A stretch of DNA of 64,000 bases. Origin: Leadbetterella sp040829825 (lineage in GTDB: Bacteria > Bacteroidota > Bacteroidia > Cytophagales > Spirosomataceae). The translations under genes were made by a program, and so were the position numbers. Below the pieces are notes generated by a model. The model saw only the letters and a program-made list of their open reading frames with translations, made no database searches and was not told where the DNA came from. Below are positions 43,549 through 53,088 of this stretch, piece by piece. The stretch lies in NCBI RefSeq assembly GCF_040829825.1, contig NZ_JBFOLH010000008.1; one strand, written 5' to 3'. Positions within the stretch are counted from its first letter, which is position 1. Every line of letters starts with the position of its first letter.

Positions 43549-44295
43549 TTATAAGCCCATGGCCATTTCGGGCTCATCGGTGGTCAGGTAATCGATTCCC
43601 TGCTTTAACAGGCTTTCCATCACCTCCTGCTTGTTCACCGTCCAGGCATTGGTGCTTAATCCCAGTGATTTCGCTTTTTTCAGCCAGTCGGGGTTTTTCT
43701 CAAAAACAGAAAAATGGTAATCCAGGCCGGGTATGCCGGCAGCTTTCAGCACATCCGGTGATTTGTCGCCGGTTAGGTATTGTACCCTGGCTTTTTTATC
43801 CAGTGCCACCAGCTTCAGGCTTGCTTCGTAGCTGAAGCTGATGAAAACCGTGTGTTTCAGCAATTTATATTTCTTTACCATTTTCCAGGTCTCCTCTGCT
43901 GCTTTCTCTGAGGCTGCAGCGCCTGAAGGGGCCACTTTTATTTCCGCAAAAAGCAACGTGTTGGGGTATTTCTTTGCCAGCTTCAGAAAGCTCTCCAGCA
44001 GGGGCAGGTCTTCTCCGTTTTTCAGCTTGGTCTTGTTCAGGTCGGCATAGGTGTGCTCTTCAATGCGCAAGCCGGCGTAATCTGCATCGTGATTGATGAC
44101 CAGCTTGCCGTCGAGCGTCCTGTTGATATCAAATTCTGATCCGCCACACTTCATTTCAAAAGCATGCTTCAGCGATTCCAGCGAATTCTGAGGGGCGCCC
44201 GTGTTTTTCCAGGCTCCGCGGTGGGCCACTACTTTACTCTGAGCCATAGATAAATGGGCAATCATTGCCAGTAAAACTACAGAAATAATACGCAT
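43549..44295 (-). CDS. Exported glycerophosphodiester phosphodiesterase
   Basis: 248 aa with a signal peptide ending SMAQ. GDPD motifs: VAHRGAW, NSLESLKHAFEM, SEFDINRTLDGKLVINHDAD and LFAEIKV. It hydrolyses glycerophosphodiesters to glycerol-3-phosphate and an alcohol in the periplasm, a source of phosphate and carbon. Monocistronic, convergent with prpD. Confidence 0.9.
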   Translation of the reverse strand: MRIISVVLLAMIAHLSMAQSKVVAHRGAWKNTGAPQNSLESLKHAFEMKCGGSEFDINRTLDGKLVINHDADYAGLRIEEHTYADLNKTKLKNGEDLPLLESFLKLAKKYPNTLLFAEIKVAPSGAAASEKAAEETWKMVKKYKLLKHTVFISFSYEASLKLVALDKKARVQYLTGDKSPDVLKAAGIPGLDYHFSVFEKNPDWLKKAKSLGLSTNAWTVNKQEVMESLLKQGIDYLTTDEPEMAMGL

Positions 44296-44513
44296 ATATT
44301 CTTTTTTTAGAGCCTAAAGATAGATTATTGAAACCGGATTATTACCCGTTTTCGTGTAAAATCTATATCAAAAATGCCTGTCTTTCCTACCGGCGCTGCT
44401 CCTTTCTGACAGGAGAAGCCGGAAGCAATTCATCACCGGCCCGCACAGAGGGGAGAATTCTCCATCCCGCAATAATTATGAATACCAAGACATACAAAAT
44501 CAAAGGATTTTAC

Positions 44514-44521
44514 TATTTTTG
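44514..44521 (+). promoter_or_regulatory. -7 box of the dnaN promoter
   Basis: TATTTTTG, an exact TAnnTTTG match, 38 bp before the dnaN ATG. No clear TTTG at -33, so only the -7 element is claimed. Confidence 0.4.
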
Positions 44522-44558
44522 CTGATTCTCTTTCAAGATCACATTATCATCTAAGAAA

Positions 44559-45683
44559 ATGAAGTTTATTGTTTCAAGTACAGAACTCTTAAGAAACCTT
44601 TCCTATATAAGCGGGGTAATTGCGCCCAATCCTATCGTTCCTATTTTAGAGAATTTCCTTTTTGAACTTGACAAAAGTAAGCTCACGGTAACGGCTTCTG
44701 ATATGCAGACGGTGATGGTAGCTGAACTGGAAGTGACCTCTACCGATTCCGCATCCATTGCCATACCGGCCCGGCTTTTTATGGATACGCTCAAAAGCCT
44801 GCCCGAGCAACCCATTACGGTCAATATTAACACCGATACGTTCGGCCTTGAGATCGTTACTTCCACAGGCCGTTTCAAAATTGCCGGAGAAAACCCGCTG
44901 GATTTTCCGAAACCTCCCCAGGTTAACCGGAACTTCAATATTGAGCTGAACTCAGATGTGCTGGCTGCAGCCATTAACAATACCATTTTTGCCACCAGCA
45001 CCGACGACCTGCGCCCGGCCATGACCGGCGTATTTATCGATATTCAGACCGACGGTGCCACATTTGTCGCTACTGACGGTCATCGCCTGATCCGGTACAA
45101 AAGATCGGATATCCAGTCGACCACCGAAAACCGCCTGATCCTTCCCCGGAAGGCGCTTAACCTTATCAAGAGCTCATTACCCTCTGAGGTGGTGCCGGTT
45201 GTAACGGAGTTCAGCAGCTCCAATGCGTTTTTCAGCTTCGGGAATATCCGGCTGATCTGCCGCCTGATCGATGAGCGTTACCCGGATTACGACAATGTAA
45301 TACCGAAAGCCAACCCGTATAAGCTGATCGTGGAGCGGGCTACTTTCCTGGCTACCCTGAAAAGGATCTCTATTTTCTCCAACAAGACCACTCACCAGAT
45401 TCGTCTGAAAATAGAGCCTGCCGAGCTGACCATTTCAGCAGAAGACCTGGACTACTCCAACGAAGCGGTGGAGAAGATCGCCTGTGAGTTTGACGGAGAA
45501 TTGCTGGAAATCGGGTTTAATGCCAAATTCCTTTCCGAAATGCTCAGCAACCTGTCGTCATCTACTGTAATGATGGAGCTTTCACAACCTAACCGCGCCG
45601 GACTGATCGTTCCTACCTCCAAGCAGGAGCACGAAGACATCCTGATGCTGGTAATGCCAGTGATGCTGAATTCGTATTCGTAA
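44559..45683 (+). CDS. dnaN: DNA polymerase III sliding clamp, beta subunit
   Basis: 374 aa, full length for the family. Three repeated clamp domains; typical blocks are PIVPILENFLFEL, RFKIAGENPLDFPKPP, PAMTGVFIDIQTDGATFVATDGHRLIRY and the C-terminal QPNRAGLIVP...LMLVMPVML. It encircles DNA and tethers the polymerase. Standing alone without dnaA or recF, as is usual in Bacteroidota. Ends at a strong terminator. Confidence 0.96.
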   Translation: MKFIVSSTELLRNLSYISGVIAPNPIVPILENFLFELDKSKLTVTASDMQTVMVAELEVTSTDSASIAIPARLFMDTLKSLPEQPITVNINTDTFGLEIVTSTGRFKIAGENPLDFPKPPQVNRNFNIELNSDVLAAAINNTIFATSTDDLRPAMTGVFIDIQTDGATFVATDGHRLIRYKRSDIQSTTENRLILPRKALNLIKSSLPSEVVPVVTEFSSSNAFFSFGNIRLICRLIDERYPDYDNVIPKANPYKLIVERATFLATLKRISIFSNKTTHQIRLKIEPAELTISAEDLDYSNEAVEKIACEFDGELLEIGFNAKFLSEMLSNLSSSTVMMELSQPNRAGLIVPTSKQEHEDILMLVMPVMLNSYS

Positions 45684-45710
45684 GCATCTTCTTACAATAA
45701 AGATACTCCA

Positions 45711-45739
45711 ATGCTACGGTTCTCCGTAGCATTTTTTTT
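45711..45739 (+). terminator. dnaN terminator
   Basis: ATGCTACGG (45711-45719) / CCGTAGCAT (45724-45732) followed by eight T. Confidence 0.9.
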
Positions 45740-45845
45740 GCGATCAATTGCCAATTAATTTACAGCTGTCTTTGTTTCATCATATTATTTATATAAAAAA
45801 CACTATTTATAAGCTAAAACATTTAACTTTGTTCATATCAATGAA

Positions 45846-46853
45846 ATGTTTATGGCAAATTATTTGAAACCCACAGGAGACGATAAGCACATGCCCGCAG
45901 GTTTTTTCCTGCTGCTGATTTTCTCCCTGCTCTGCCTTTTTCTGCCTGCTCAGGCCCAGCATAGCCGGCTGGTGGCCGGGGAAGGAAACGTTTATTTTGA
46001 AAACGGGCAACCGGCCCGGCTCAGGGGCATCAGCTTTTCGTGGAGCATCTGGGGCGGGGCAAAGTACTATAACCCGGCCATCGTAGACGAGCTGGCAGAT
46101 GCCTTTAAATGCAATGTTATCCGGGTGTCTATGGCCGTTGAACCTGCAGACGGTTACCTCCGCGATCCGGAGCTTCAGTGGAACCGGATCACGCCCGTTA
46201 TAGACCGGGCCCTGGAACGTGGCATTTACGTGATTATGGACTGGCACGATCATCATGCCGACAAAAACGTAAAAGAGGCAATGACTTTTTTTGACCGTTT
46301 TTCAGCCAGGTATGCTTCTTCTCCGCTCATCATTTATGAAATATGGAACGAGCCCGAACGCATAGACTGGAAAATCGTTAAAGCCTATGCGGAGCGTCTC
46401 ATCCCGGTAATCCGGAAAAATGATCCCGGGAACCTCATTGTGGTGGGATCATCTTCCTGGGATCAGGATATTGATATCGTAGCCAAAGACCGGCTGACCG
46501 GCTTTGATAACATAGCCTACTCTTTCCATTTCTATGCCAGTGAGCCACATCACCAGGAAAACCTCAGGAACCGGGCCACCACAGCCATTGAAGCAGGCCT
46601 GCCCGTATTTGTCACCGAATGGGGTGTAGGTGAAGCCAACGGTGACGGTGCATTTGACCCGGAGAAAAACAAAGCATGGATGACCTGGATGGAAAAGCAC
46701 CAGCTGAGCTGGGTTAACTGGAACCTGACGGATAAAAAGGAAACTACGGCCCTGCTTAAGCCGGGGGCCCCGGTAAACGGGAGCTGGAAGAAAAGCAATC
46801 TCAGCCCCTCAGGCCTCTATGTCAGGCAACACCTCCGGCGGCTTAACCGGTAA
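45846..46853 (+). CDS. Exported GH5-family glycoside hydrolase (endoglucanase-like)
   Basis: 335 aa. A hydrophobic signal stretch ends PAQAQ near residue 38. GH5 pattern: LRGISFSW, NVIRVSMAVE, YVIMDWHDHHAD, catalytic acid/base in IYEIWNEPE, SFHFYASE and nucleophile in FVTEWGVGEANGDG. It hydrolyses beta-1,4-glucan-like polymers outside the cytoplasm. The start may also be the ATG six bases later. Single-domain enzyme without a carbohydrate-binding module. Confidence 0.9.
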   Translation: MFMANYLKPTGDDKHMPAGFFLLLIFSLLCLFLPAQAQHSRLVAGEGNVYFENGQPARLRGISFSWSIWGGAKYYNPAIVDELADAFKCNVIRVSMAVEPADGYLRDPELQWNRITPVIDRALERGIYVIMDWHDHHADKNVKEAMTFFDRFSARYASSPLIIYEIWNEPERIDWKIVKAYAERLIPVIRKNDPGNLIVVGSSSWDQDIDIVAKDRLTGFDNIAYSFHFYASEPHHQENLRNRATTAIEAGLPVFVTEWGVGEANGDGAFDPEKNKAWMTWMEKHQLSWVNWNLTDKKETTALLKPGAPVNGSWKKSNLSPSGLYVRQHLRRLNR

Positions 46854-46949
46854 GTTACACCCGAAGAGGAAAACATACCCTGGTTTATGGCCGGCATATA
46901 TTTGTTATTCAGCAAAAAAGTTCTTACTTTACTGTAGAAAATCAATACT

Positions 46950-47765
46950 ATGAAACGTTTACTGACAACTGTACTGGCTTTGGGTATGTCTGTAGCCCAG
47001 GCCCAAACGCTCTCTAAGCTATGGCAAACGGATAGCACACTGGCTACCCCGGAAAGTGTACTCTTTGCCGGTAAGCAACTTTACGTCAGCCTGATAGACG
47101 GCGGTCCCTGGGAAGCAGACGGAAAAGGCGGCGTAGCCTTGCTCAATACCGATGGCAAGATTACCAATGCCCGGTGGGTAACAGGGTTGAATGCCCCCAA
47201 AGGCATGGCCCTGGTGGGGAGTACCCTGTATGTGGCCGATATTAACGAATTGGTATCGGTGGATGCCCGAAGCGGCAAGGTGCTGAAAAAAGACAGGCTG
47301 GACGGTGCCGAAGGCCTGAATGATGTAACGGCAGACCCCCAGGGCACCGTTTATGTGTCAGACTCCCGTACCGGGAAAGTGCTGAAGTATAAAAACGGGA
47401 AGTCGGAAGTTTACCTGGAAAACCTGGCCGGAGTAAACGGGGTGAAATGGCATAACAACAAGCTGTATGTTACCGGGAATAATGCATTTATCGAATACTC
47501 GCCCGAAACCGGAGCCCAAAGAATAATCTGTCAGCTGGAAAACGGGGGCGACGGGGTAGAACCGTACAAAGACGGTTTTTTTGTGACTGCCTGGTCAGGA
47601 TATGTCTACCATATCGATGCCCGGAATAACCGGAATACCCTGCGCGAAACGCACCAGACCAATAAATTCAGAACGGCAGATATCGGTATTGATCCTGTTA
47701 AAGGCATTCTGTACATTCCTACTTTCTTCGGAAATACGGTGGAAGCGTGGAAGATAGGACAATAA
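46950..47765 (+). CDS. Exported SMP-30/gluconolactonase-like beta-propeller protein
   Basis: 271 aa. Signal peptide ending SVAQAQ; repeated blades such as NAPKGMALVGSTLYVADINELVSVDARSGKVL, LNDVTADPQGTVYVSDSRTGKVLKY and GVNGVKWHNNKLYVTGNNAFIEY. NHL/SMP-30-type six-bladed propeller, possibly a periplasmic lactonase or binding protein. The specific substrate cannot be read from sequence. Shares a terminator with the convergent beta-helix lipoprotein gene. Confidence 0.78.
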   Translation: MKRLLTTVLALGMSVAQAQTLSKLWQTDSTLATPESVLFAGKQLYVSLIDGGPWEADGKGGVALLNTDGKITNARWVTGLNAPKGMALVGSTLYVADINELVSVDARSGKVLKKDRLDGAEGLNDVTADPQGTVYVSDSRTGKVLKYKNGKSEVYLENLAGVNGVKWHNNKLYVTGNNAFIEYSPETGAQRIICQLENGGDGVEPYKDGFFVTAWSGYVYHIDARNNRNTLRETHQTNKFRTADIGIDPVKGILYIPTFFGNTVEAWKIGQ

Positions 47766-47791
47766 AAAAAGGGCTTTCGCCCCTTTTTTAT
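47766..47791. terminator. Bidirectional terminator
   Basis: A-run, GGGC-TTTCG-CCC stem, T-run, between convergent genes ending at 47765 and 47807. Confidence 0.85.
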
Positions 47792-47806
47792 GGATCATTT
47801 TATGTC

Positions 47807-49123
47807 TTACTGAAATCTTGCCCAGGTACCTTGTGCTACCCAGTTATTCCCGGTTTCCACAGCACCTTTGAAGTTTCCGCCGGTGAAGAATGCACCCAGG
47901 GTAGACGGGTTAACCGCGCCGGTGGTATTGGTACCGATATACCCGTTCATATACGAAGGCTTATCATCTGCGCTTACAGTAACTGCCGTCTTGAAGAACG
48001 CGCTCTGAACCAGGGTACCCAGGGAAGATTTAAACGGATTTGGCCCGTATAGATCTGAGTTGGCAAAGATCAGCTTTCCGTCCAGCGCATTGCTTATGGT
48101 TATATCGTGCTCTACGTTCACTCCGTTGTTAAAACCGTAAACCACAAAATTATACAGCTTACCACCGGTACCGGCACGAAGCTTCAGCCCGAGGGTCTTC
48201 CCTTTATCTGCATCTGTGGCGGCATCCGGGTTATCATTGGTTTTAGCTTCTCTTGAACCTACCAGGGTAACGTTAGAGATAGTAGGTGATGAAAGCGGCG
48301 ATAAGCTGTTATTGTCACCGTTGTTATCGGCTTCCATACCCCTGTCGGCTACGTCATTTCCCTGGATACCTACCAAGTACTGGGCATTGCCTGACCATCC
48401 GTAGGTCCAGTCGAACAGGTCATCCTGCGCACCGTTCACAAAAGCATATTTCAGGTTAACGGTACCTCCGAAAAACTCGATTCCGTCATCTGCACCCTTG
48501 TATACCGCCAGGTATTCAAGCGTGGTGCCGCTGCCTACTCCTTCAAATGTAAAGCCGTTATGCTCTTTGGAGTCGCTTTGCTTTTTACCGGTATACTCCA
48601 CCCGTATATACTTTAACGTTCCGGAGTTATCATTGGCCACGGTGCCGCCATACACCACACCGGTACCCATTTCTGAAGGGGCTGTACCTCCCTGCGGGTT
48701 AATAGGTGCCTTACCGCAAACGATGATCCCGCCCCAGTCTTGCGGAGCCGGGCTGGCCGCATTGGATGTAAACACGATAGGTGCAGTAGCCGTACCTACA
48801 GCCTGTATTTTTGAACCCGGTTCTACCAGCAGGTAGGCCGTGTTGGTGTAGTCGGTTTTGGTGTTGGTCACTGCTTTTACGGTAACTCCTTCTTCAATGG
48901 TTAATGTGGCGCCGTTGCTCACGTGAACCCCGCCGCGAAGCGTATACGTGTTGCCTTTGGCAAGGATGGTGTTTTTCGTAATATCGCCCACTATTTCTGT
49001 ACCGTTGGGTAACTCACCTTCTCTGCCCACTGTGTTTTCACCGTTATCATCTTTCTCACAGGCCATGAATGAGATCATTGCCAAAACAGATAATGTCAGT
49101 CCTCTCAGATTCTTACGTTTCAT
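47807..49123 (-). CDS. Right-handed beta-helix lipoprotein
   Basis: 438 aa. Lipobox in MISFMACEK; then a repeat-built chain with TYTLRGGVHVSNGATLTIEEGVTVKA, IVFTSNAA.., LKYIRVEYTGK, LEYLAVYKGADDGIEFFGGTVNLKYAFVNGAQDDLFDW, typical of parallel beta-helix surface proteins. It lies 26 bp downstream of the TonB-dependent receptor on the same strand, so the pair is an operon; the lipoprotein is probably a surface-exposed partner of the receptor. Ligand unknown. Confidence 0.8.
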   Translation of the reverse strand: MKRKNLRGLTLSVLAMISFMACEKDDNGENTVGREGELPNGTEIVGDITKNTILAKGNTYTLRGGVHVSNGATLTIEEGVTVKAVTNTKTDYTNTAYLLVEPGSKIQAVGTATAPIVFTSNAASPAPQDWGGIIVCGKAPINPQGGTAPSEMGTGVVYGGTVANDNSGTLKYIRVEYTGKKQSDSKEHNGFTFEGVGSGTTLEYLAVYKGADDGIEFFGGTVNLKYAFVNGAQDDLFDWTYGWSGNAQYLVGIQGNDVADRGMEADNNGDNNSLSPLSSPTISNVTLVGSREAKTNDNPDAATDADKGKTLGLKLRAGTGGKLYNFVVYGFNNGVNVEHDITISNALDGKLIFANSDLYGPNPFKSSLGTLVQSAFFKTAVTVSADDKPSYMNGYIGTNTTGAVNPSTLGAFFTGGNFKGAVETGNNWVAQGTWARFQ

Positions 49124-49149
49124 AAAATTTAGTTTTAATTAATTCCCGA

Positions 49150-51921
49150 TTAAAATGAATAAGTTAATGTTGCATTCACCGAAACACCCTTCCGGATATT
49201 CATGTACTCCAGGTCATTGGTGTCAAATTCCTGGTTGTACACCATTGCGGGGTTCAGCAGGTTATTTAAGCCCAGCTTAAACTCCACACTCCGCGAAAGG
49301 GTATGATTGATATTGAAATTCAGGGTATTTACCGGCATTTCGTAGATATCGCCGGTACCCTGAGCCCCGGCAATAAACAGGCGCTTCCCGAAAACATTAT
49401 AGGTTAAGCTGAAGCTGGTAGCGCTTTTTTCTGACCAGGCGGCCCGGTACATAAGATCAGCATTAACCAGGTAGGGCGAAGCACCGAAGAGCGGTCTCTT
49501 GAAGTGAGTAGGGTAAAAAGGTACTCCTTTTTTATCCAGCTTGTCGGGGTCAAAGGTTACCTGCGAATAGAGGTATGAGCCGTTCAGACCCACCGAGAAG
49601 TCCCGCAACGCCGTTGTACCCAGCAGGCTGCCGAGGTTCTTGTTCACTTCGGCCTCGATACCGGCTACCACAGCCCGGTCTGAGTTCACATACGAGAACA
49701 TGGGCTCAGAGCCGTTCAGGCGCACCAGTTCAATAGGGTCTTTCAGGCGTTTGCCGAACAGCGAGAAGGAAATGATCTCGCCCGCGTTCGGGAAGAGGTC
49801 ATACCGCAGGTCAACGTTATAGTTCGAGCCGTTTTTCAGGTATTGGTTACCCTGGCGCTGGGCCGTACCGGCCGACTCGTTGTACCGGAAAGGCGCCGCT
49901 TCGGTAAACAACGGGCGGGAAATGGTCTTACTTCCGGCCAGGATCAGGTTGGAATTGGGGGTAACGGCATATTTTAAGGTTACACTGGGCAGCAGGTCGT
50001 TCCCCGTAATGGTGTTATTCCGGTAAGGTGCCGTCACCACGTCGCGGTCCAGCTTGTAGTCGGTGCTCTGGACAGATTTTTCAAAGCGAAGACCGGCAGT
50101 CAGGTTCCATTTTTCACTCCACACCAGGTTAGCGCTGACATACGGAGCATAGATCTGCATTTCCGAACGGTAACGGTTCTGCTCATTCGGCACTTCCTTG
50201 TACCTCCAGGTAGAGGCATTGCCCTGACCCAGCTTTGACGGAGACAGCACCTCATCAAGCTCGTCAAGGGTGAAGACCGTACGGATGCTTTTCACGTCGG
50301 CATCAATCTGGCGGGCATCAAATTTCCGCTTTTTGTACCGCGCGTCAAACCCGAAATGAATCTCGTTAAAGAGGCCGCCCGGCTTTACAAGGGAGTTGAG
50401 ATGGGTGGCCATATCGTGATCGTTAAGATCAGCAAAAAAACGGTTGATATCGGTAATGCCGTTAGGTGAGAACTGGTAATGGGGCACTTCTCCACCGGCT
50501 GATTCCACCATGATCTGGGCCCTGTCCGGAATGCTCCCGTCTGTTTTGGTATACCCGGCTGACCCCGAGAAGGTCCAGATGTCACTCAGCCGGTGATTAA
50601 CACTCACCTGACCGGTAGCAAGCGTATTCTGGATCAGCGTGTTTCTGCGGCCGTAAATGGGTCCCAGGTCCCAGTTTTCACCGTAGTTATCCTGCACGCC
50701 GTCGCGCGAGTCGTTTACATAAAGCCCGGTAACCGACATGTTGGTCCTGGGGCTTGCCTTCAGGTACAGGCTCAAAAGGGCCGAAGTATTGGTCTTGTAG
50801 AAGTAATCTTCCGTGGTAAAATCATAAATGGCATCCTGCTGGGCGTTGAACCAGGCCGATTTCCCCGGTTGATAGGTGTATTCGTTGCTGTTGTTCACCG
50901 TAAGCAAGTAGCCGAAAGTACGGTTATTGTTCAGCAGGTAGCGGTTTCCCGACGAGAACGAAATCCCCGTATTCACCGGGGCCGTATAAGCATGGGGTGC
51001 AAACGGTGCTTTAAAGCCCGGATCCTGGTTTTCGTTGTAGTACGAATCATAGGCTCCGCTATTGGCCACCAGCTCAGGCATGCTGCGCCCGTTCCTGGAG
51101 AAGCCCAGCAGGTCTGAAAACCCTCTTTTCCGGCCCAGGAATTCTTTGCCAGTGGAAAGGGAGTTGTAGCCGGCCGACAGGGAAAGCCGGTTAAAGCCTT
51201 TTTCAGGGTAATCGCGGGTGACAATGTCAATGGTTCCGCCTGAAAAATCGCCGTAATATACCGGGTTATACGATTTGAGCACTTCTATGTTCTTGACTAT
51301 AGAAGTAGGGAATATATCCAGCGGGATTAGTTTCACATCCGGGTTGGTAGACGGAATGGGCAGGCCGTTTAATGTAGCATTGTTGTAACGGTCACCCAAC
51401 CCCCGTACAAAAAGCGATTTATCGCCCACCATAGCCACACCTACCACTTTTTTCAGGCCTTCACCCACGTTGCCGATCCCTTTCAGGTTCAGCTCTTCCG
51501 CACCTACTTTCTGAAGCACCAGCGAGGTGAGCTTGCGGTCGTTGATCAGGGCCAGGCTGCTGCCTTTGTCCACACGGGCCGTTACCACCACCTCTTCCAG
51601 CAGGCCGAAGTTAGCCTGCAGCGCAATGCTCAGCTCGGTGGTTTTCCCGGTCTCTATTTTTACATCTTCAACTTTCAGTGATTTGTACCCTACGTAAGAA
51701 ACGGTTAAGGTATGGGTACCGGCGGCCAGCTCGCTCAGCCTGAATTTCCCCTCCACGTCCGTGGCGGCTCCTTTACCGGCGCCTTCTACCCGTATGGTTA
51801 CGCCGATGAGGGTTTCCTGCGACTGCGCATCAGTAATAATACCCGTGACCGAGCCCGTCTGGGCCTGTGCACAAAGTGCTGTAAGTAAAATAAATAAACA
51901 GCATGAAATGTTCTTATACAT
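49150..51921 (-). CDS. TonB-dependent outer-membrane receptor
   Basis: 923 aa. Signal peptide (ends CAQAQ), a carboxypeptidase-like regulatory domain (about 22-105, GIITDAQSQETLIGVTIRVEG...YVGYKSLKV), a plug domain (about 110-235, EEVVVTARV...LFVRGLGDRYNNATLNGLPIPSTNPD...GDFSGGTIDIVTRD) and a 22-strand barrel ending in aromatic ATLTYSF. It imports a bound ligand with TonB energy. No SusD partner follows; instead a beta-helix lipoprotein does. Substrate undetermined. Confidence 0.93.
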   Translation of the reverse strand: MYKNISCCLFILLTALCAQAQTGSVTGIITDAQSQETLIGVTIRVEGAGKGAATDVEGKFRLSELAAGTHTLTVSYVGYKSLKVEDVKIETGKTTELSIALQANFGLLEEVVVTARVDKGSSLALINDRKLTSLVLQKVGAEELNLKGIGNVGEGLKKVVGVAMVGDKSLFVRGLGDRYNNATLNGLPIPSTNPDVKLIPLDIFPTSIVKNIEVLKSYNPVYYGDFSGGTIDIVTRDYPEKGFNRLSLSAGYNSLSTGKEFLGRKRGFSDLLGFSRNGRSMPELVANSGAYDSYYNENQDPGFKAPFAPHAYTAPVNTGISFSSGNRYLLNNNRTFGYLLTVNNSNEYTYQPGKSAWFNAQQDAIYDFTTEDYFYKTNTSALLSLYLKASPRTNMSVTGLYVNDSRDGVQDNYGENWDLGPIYGRRNTLIQNTLATGQVSVNHRLSDIWTFSGSAGYTKTDGSIPDRAQIMVESAGGEVPHYQFSPNGITDINRFFADLNDHDMATHLNSLVKPGGLFNEIHFGFDARYKKRKFDARQIDADVKSIRTVFTLDELDEVLSPSKLGQGNASTWRYKEVPNEQNRYRSEMQIYAPYVSANLVWSEKWNLTAGLRFEKSVQSTDYKLDRDVVTAPYRNNTITGNDLLPSVTLKYAVTPNSNLILAGSKTISRPLFTEAAPFRYNESAGTAQRQGNQYLKNGSNYNVDLRYDLFPNAGEIISFSLFGKRLKDPIELVRLNGSEPMFSYVNSDRAVVAGIEAEVNKNLGSLLGTTALRDFSVGLNGSYLYSQVTFDPDKLDKKGVPFYPTHFKRPLFGASPYLVNADLMYRAAWSEKSATSFSLTYNVFGKRLFIAGAQGTGDIYEMPVNTLNFNINHTLSRSVEFKLGLNNLLNPAMVYNQEFDTNDLEYMNIRKGVSVNATLTYSF

Positions 51922-52409
51922 ATTTGATATTCTGAAATTCTCCGCAAAACTAGTCCCGGTGTGTTAACTGAATTTTAAGCGGATCGTTCTGAATATTTTG
52001 TTTATGTTAAGAATGAAAGGAATAATTTAACATTGGCTTAATGCATGGAATCTCAGATGCCGTTTATTCTCCGGGAGTGGTTTCCATATGAGCTGCTTTC
52101 AGCTGTTTTCGAGCCTGTTTTTTTCAAAAGCCGGCGGATAAAGCTTTGGGATAGCTCCACCTGGAGGATTCGTACCGTCTACATAACAAGGCATATTCAT
52201 TTTCGAAGGAAAAATACCGCCCGGACGGTATTTCGAGGGTCATCGAATGACCTTAAGTTTGCAGAAAATAAACCCTTAGCCCCTGAAATAAACTATGACT
52301 CCCCTGATTCTGCCCCGAATACGGCACCCGGCCCGCATGAAAAATTTGCGTAAAGCCAGCCTGGCCTTCCCCTGAAAGATTATACACGTACTTAAAAAAA
52401 ACCATTTGT
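51922..52409. other. Intergenic region with an AAATACCG hairpin
   Basis: Divergent promoter region without a supported gene. AAATACCG (52212-52219) / CGGTATTT (52226-52233) forms a perfect hairpin; the same stem recurs as a terminator at 54856-54877, so the element flanks the two-gene unit 52410-54768 on both sides. Confidence 0.5.
51945..51952 (-). promoter_or_regulatory. -7 box of the TonB receptor operon
   Basis: Minus-strand TAGTTTTG, an exact TAnnTTTG match, 24 bp before the start codon. No convincing -33 TTTG. Confidence 0.35.
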
Positions 52410-53075
52410 ATGAAAATCAGAATTCTATTTATTTTTTTAATGCTGGGGAGCCTGCCTGCGCTCCGGGCGCAGGACAGCCTGGCCGTACCGGGCAGGTTCG
52501 GCTTAAGCCTGAACCTGGGCACCCTCCCTGGCCTGGAGCTGAATTATGCATTTAAACCCCGCTTAACTGCCCGGCTGAGCTATAGCTATCTTCAGTATAA
52601 GCCCGACTTCCTGCTCACCGTGTCTGAACAAAAGCTGAATATGAACGGCGCTGTGAAAATGTCTGTGCCGGCGCTGTCGCTGGTGTTTACACCTTCCGGC
52701 ATTTTTAAAATAGTGGGAGGAGCGGCCTATATCACCCGGGGCAAAGCGGATTTGCTTTTCCGTGCCACCGAAAACTATGAAGTAAACGGAGAAATCTATA
52801 CCCCGGATGAAGTGGGAGAAATCAATTACATCATGGATTATTCAGGTACGGTTGCTCCTTTTGCAGCCCTGGGATTAGGCCGTACGGTGCCCAAAAGGCG
52901 CATAGGGGTAGGCGTGGAACTGGGTTCCTTTTTTATGGCCTCACCCAAAATCACCCTTACCGGCACCGAACGCCTGGTGAGCATGTCGGAAGAAGCTTCC
53001 ACCATAGAAAACAATACCAAAGACTGGAAATACTGGCCCATTGTAAACCTTAAGATCAATGTACGACTGGATTAA
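52410..53075 (+). CDS. Outer-membrane beta-barrel protein, unknown function
   Basis: 221 aa. Signal peptide ending ALRAQ, then short amphipathic strands (FGLSLNLGTLPGLELNYAFK, RLTARLSYSYLQY, VVPFAALGLGRTV-like). Probably a small barrel. Its stop lies 14 bp before the ATG of the downstream lipoprotein-like gene, with which it forms an operon. Confidence 0.7.
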   Translation: MKIRILFIFLMLGSLPALRAQDSLAVPGRFGLSLNLGTLPGLELNYAFKPRLTARLSYSYLQYKPDFLLTVSEQKLNMNGAVKMSVPALSLVFTPSGIFKIVGGAAYITRGKADLLFRATENYEVNGEIYTPDEVGEINYIMDYSGTVAPFAALGLGRTVPKRRIGVGVELGSFFMASPKITLTGTERLVSMSEEASTIENNTKDWKYWPIVNLKINVRLD

Positions 53076-53088
53076 ACTTTTTATATCA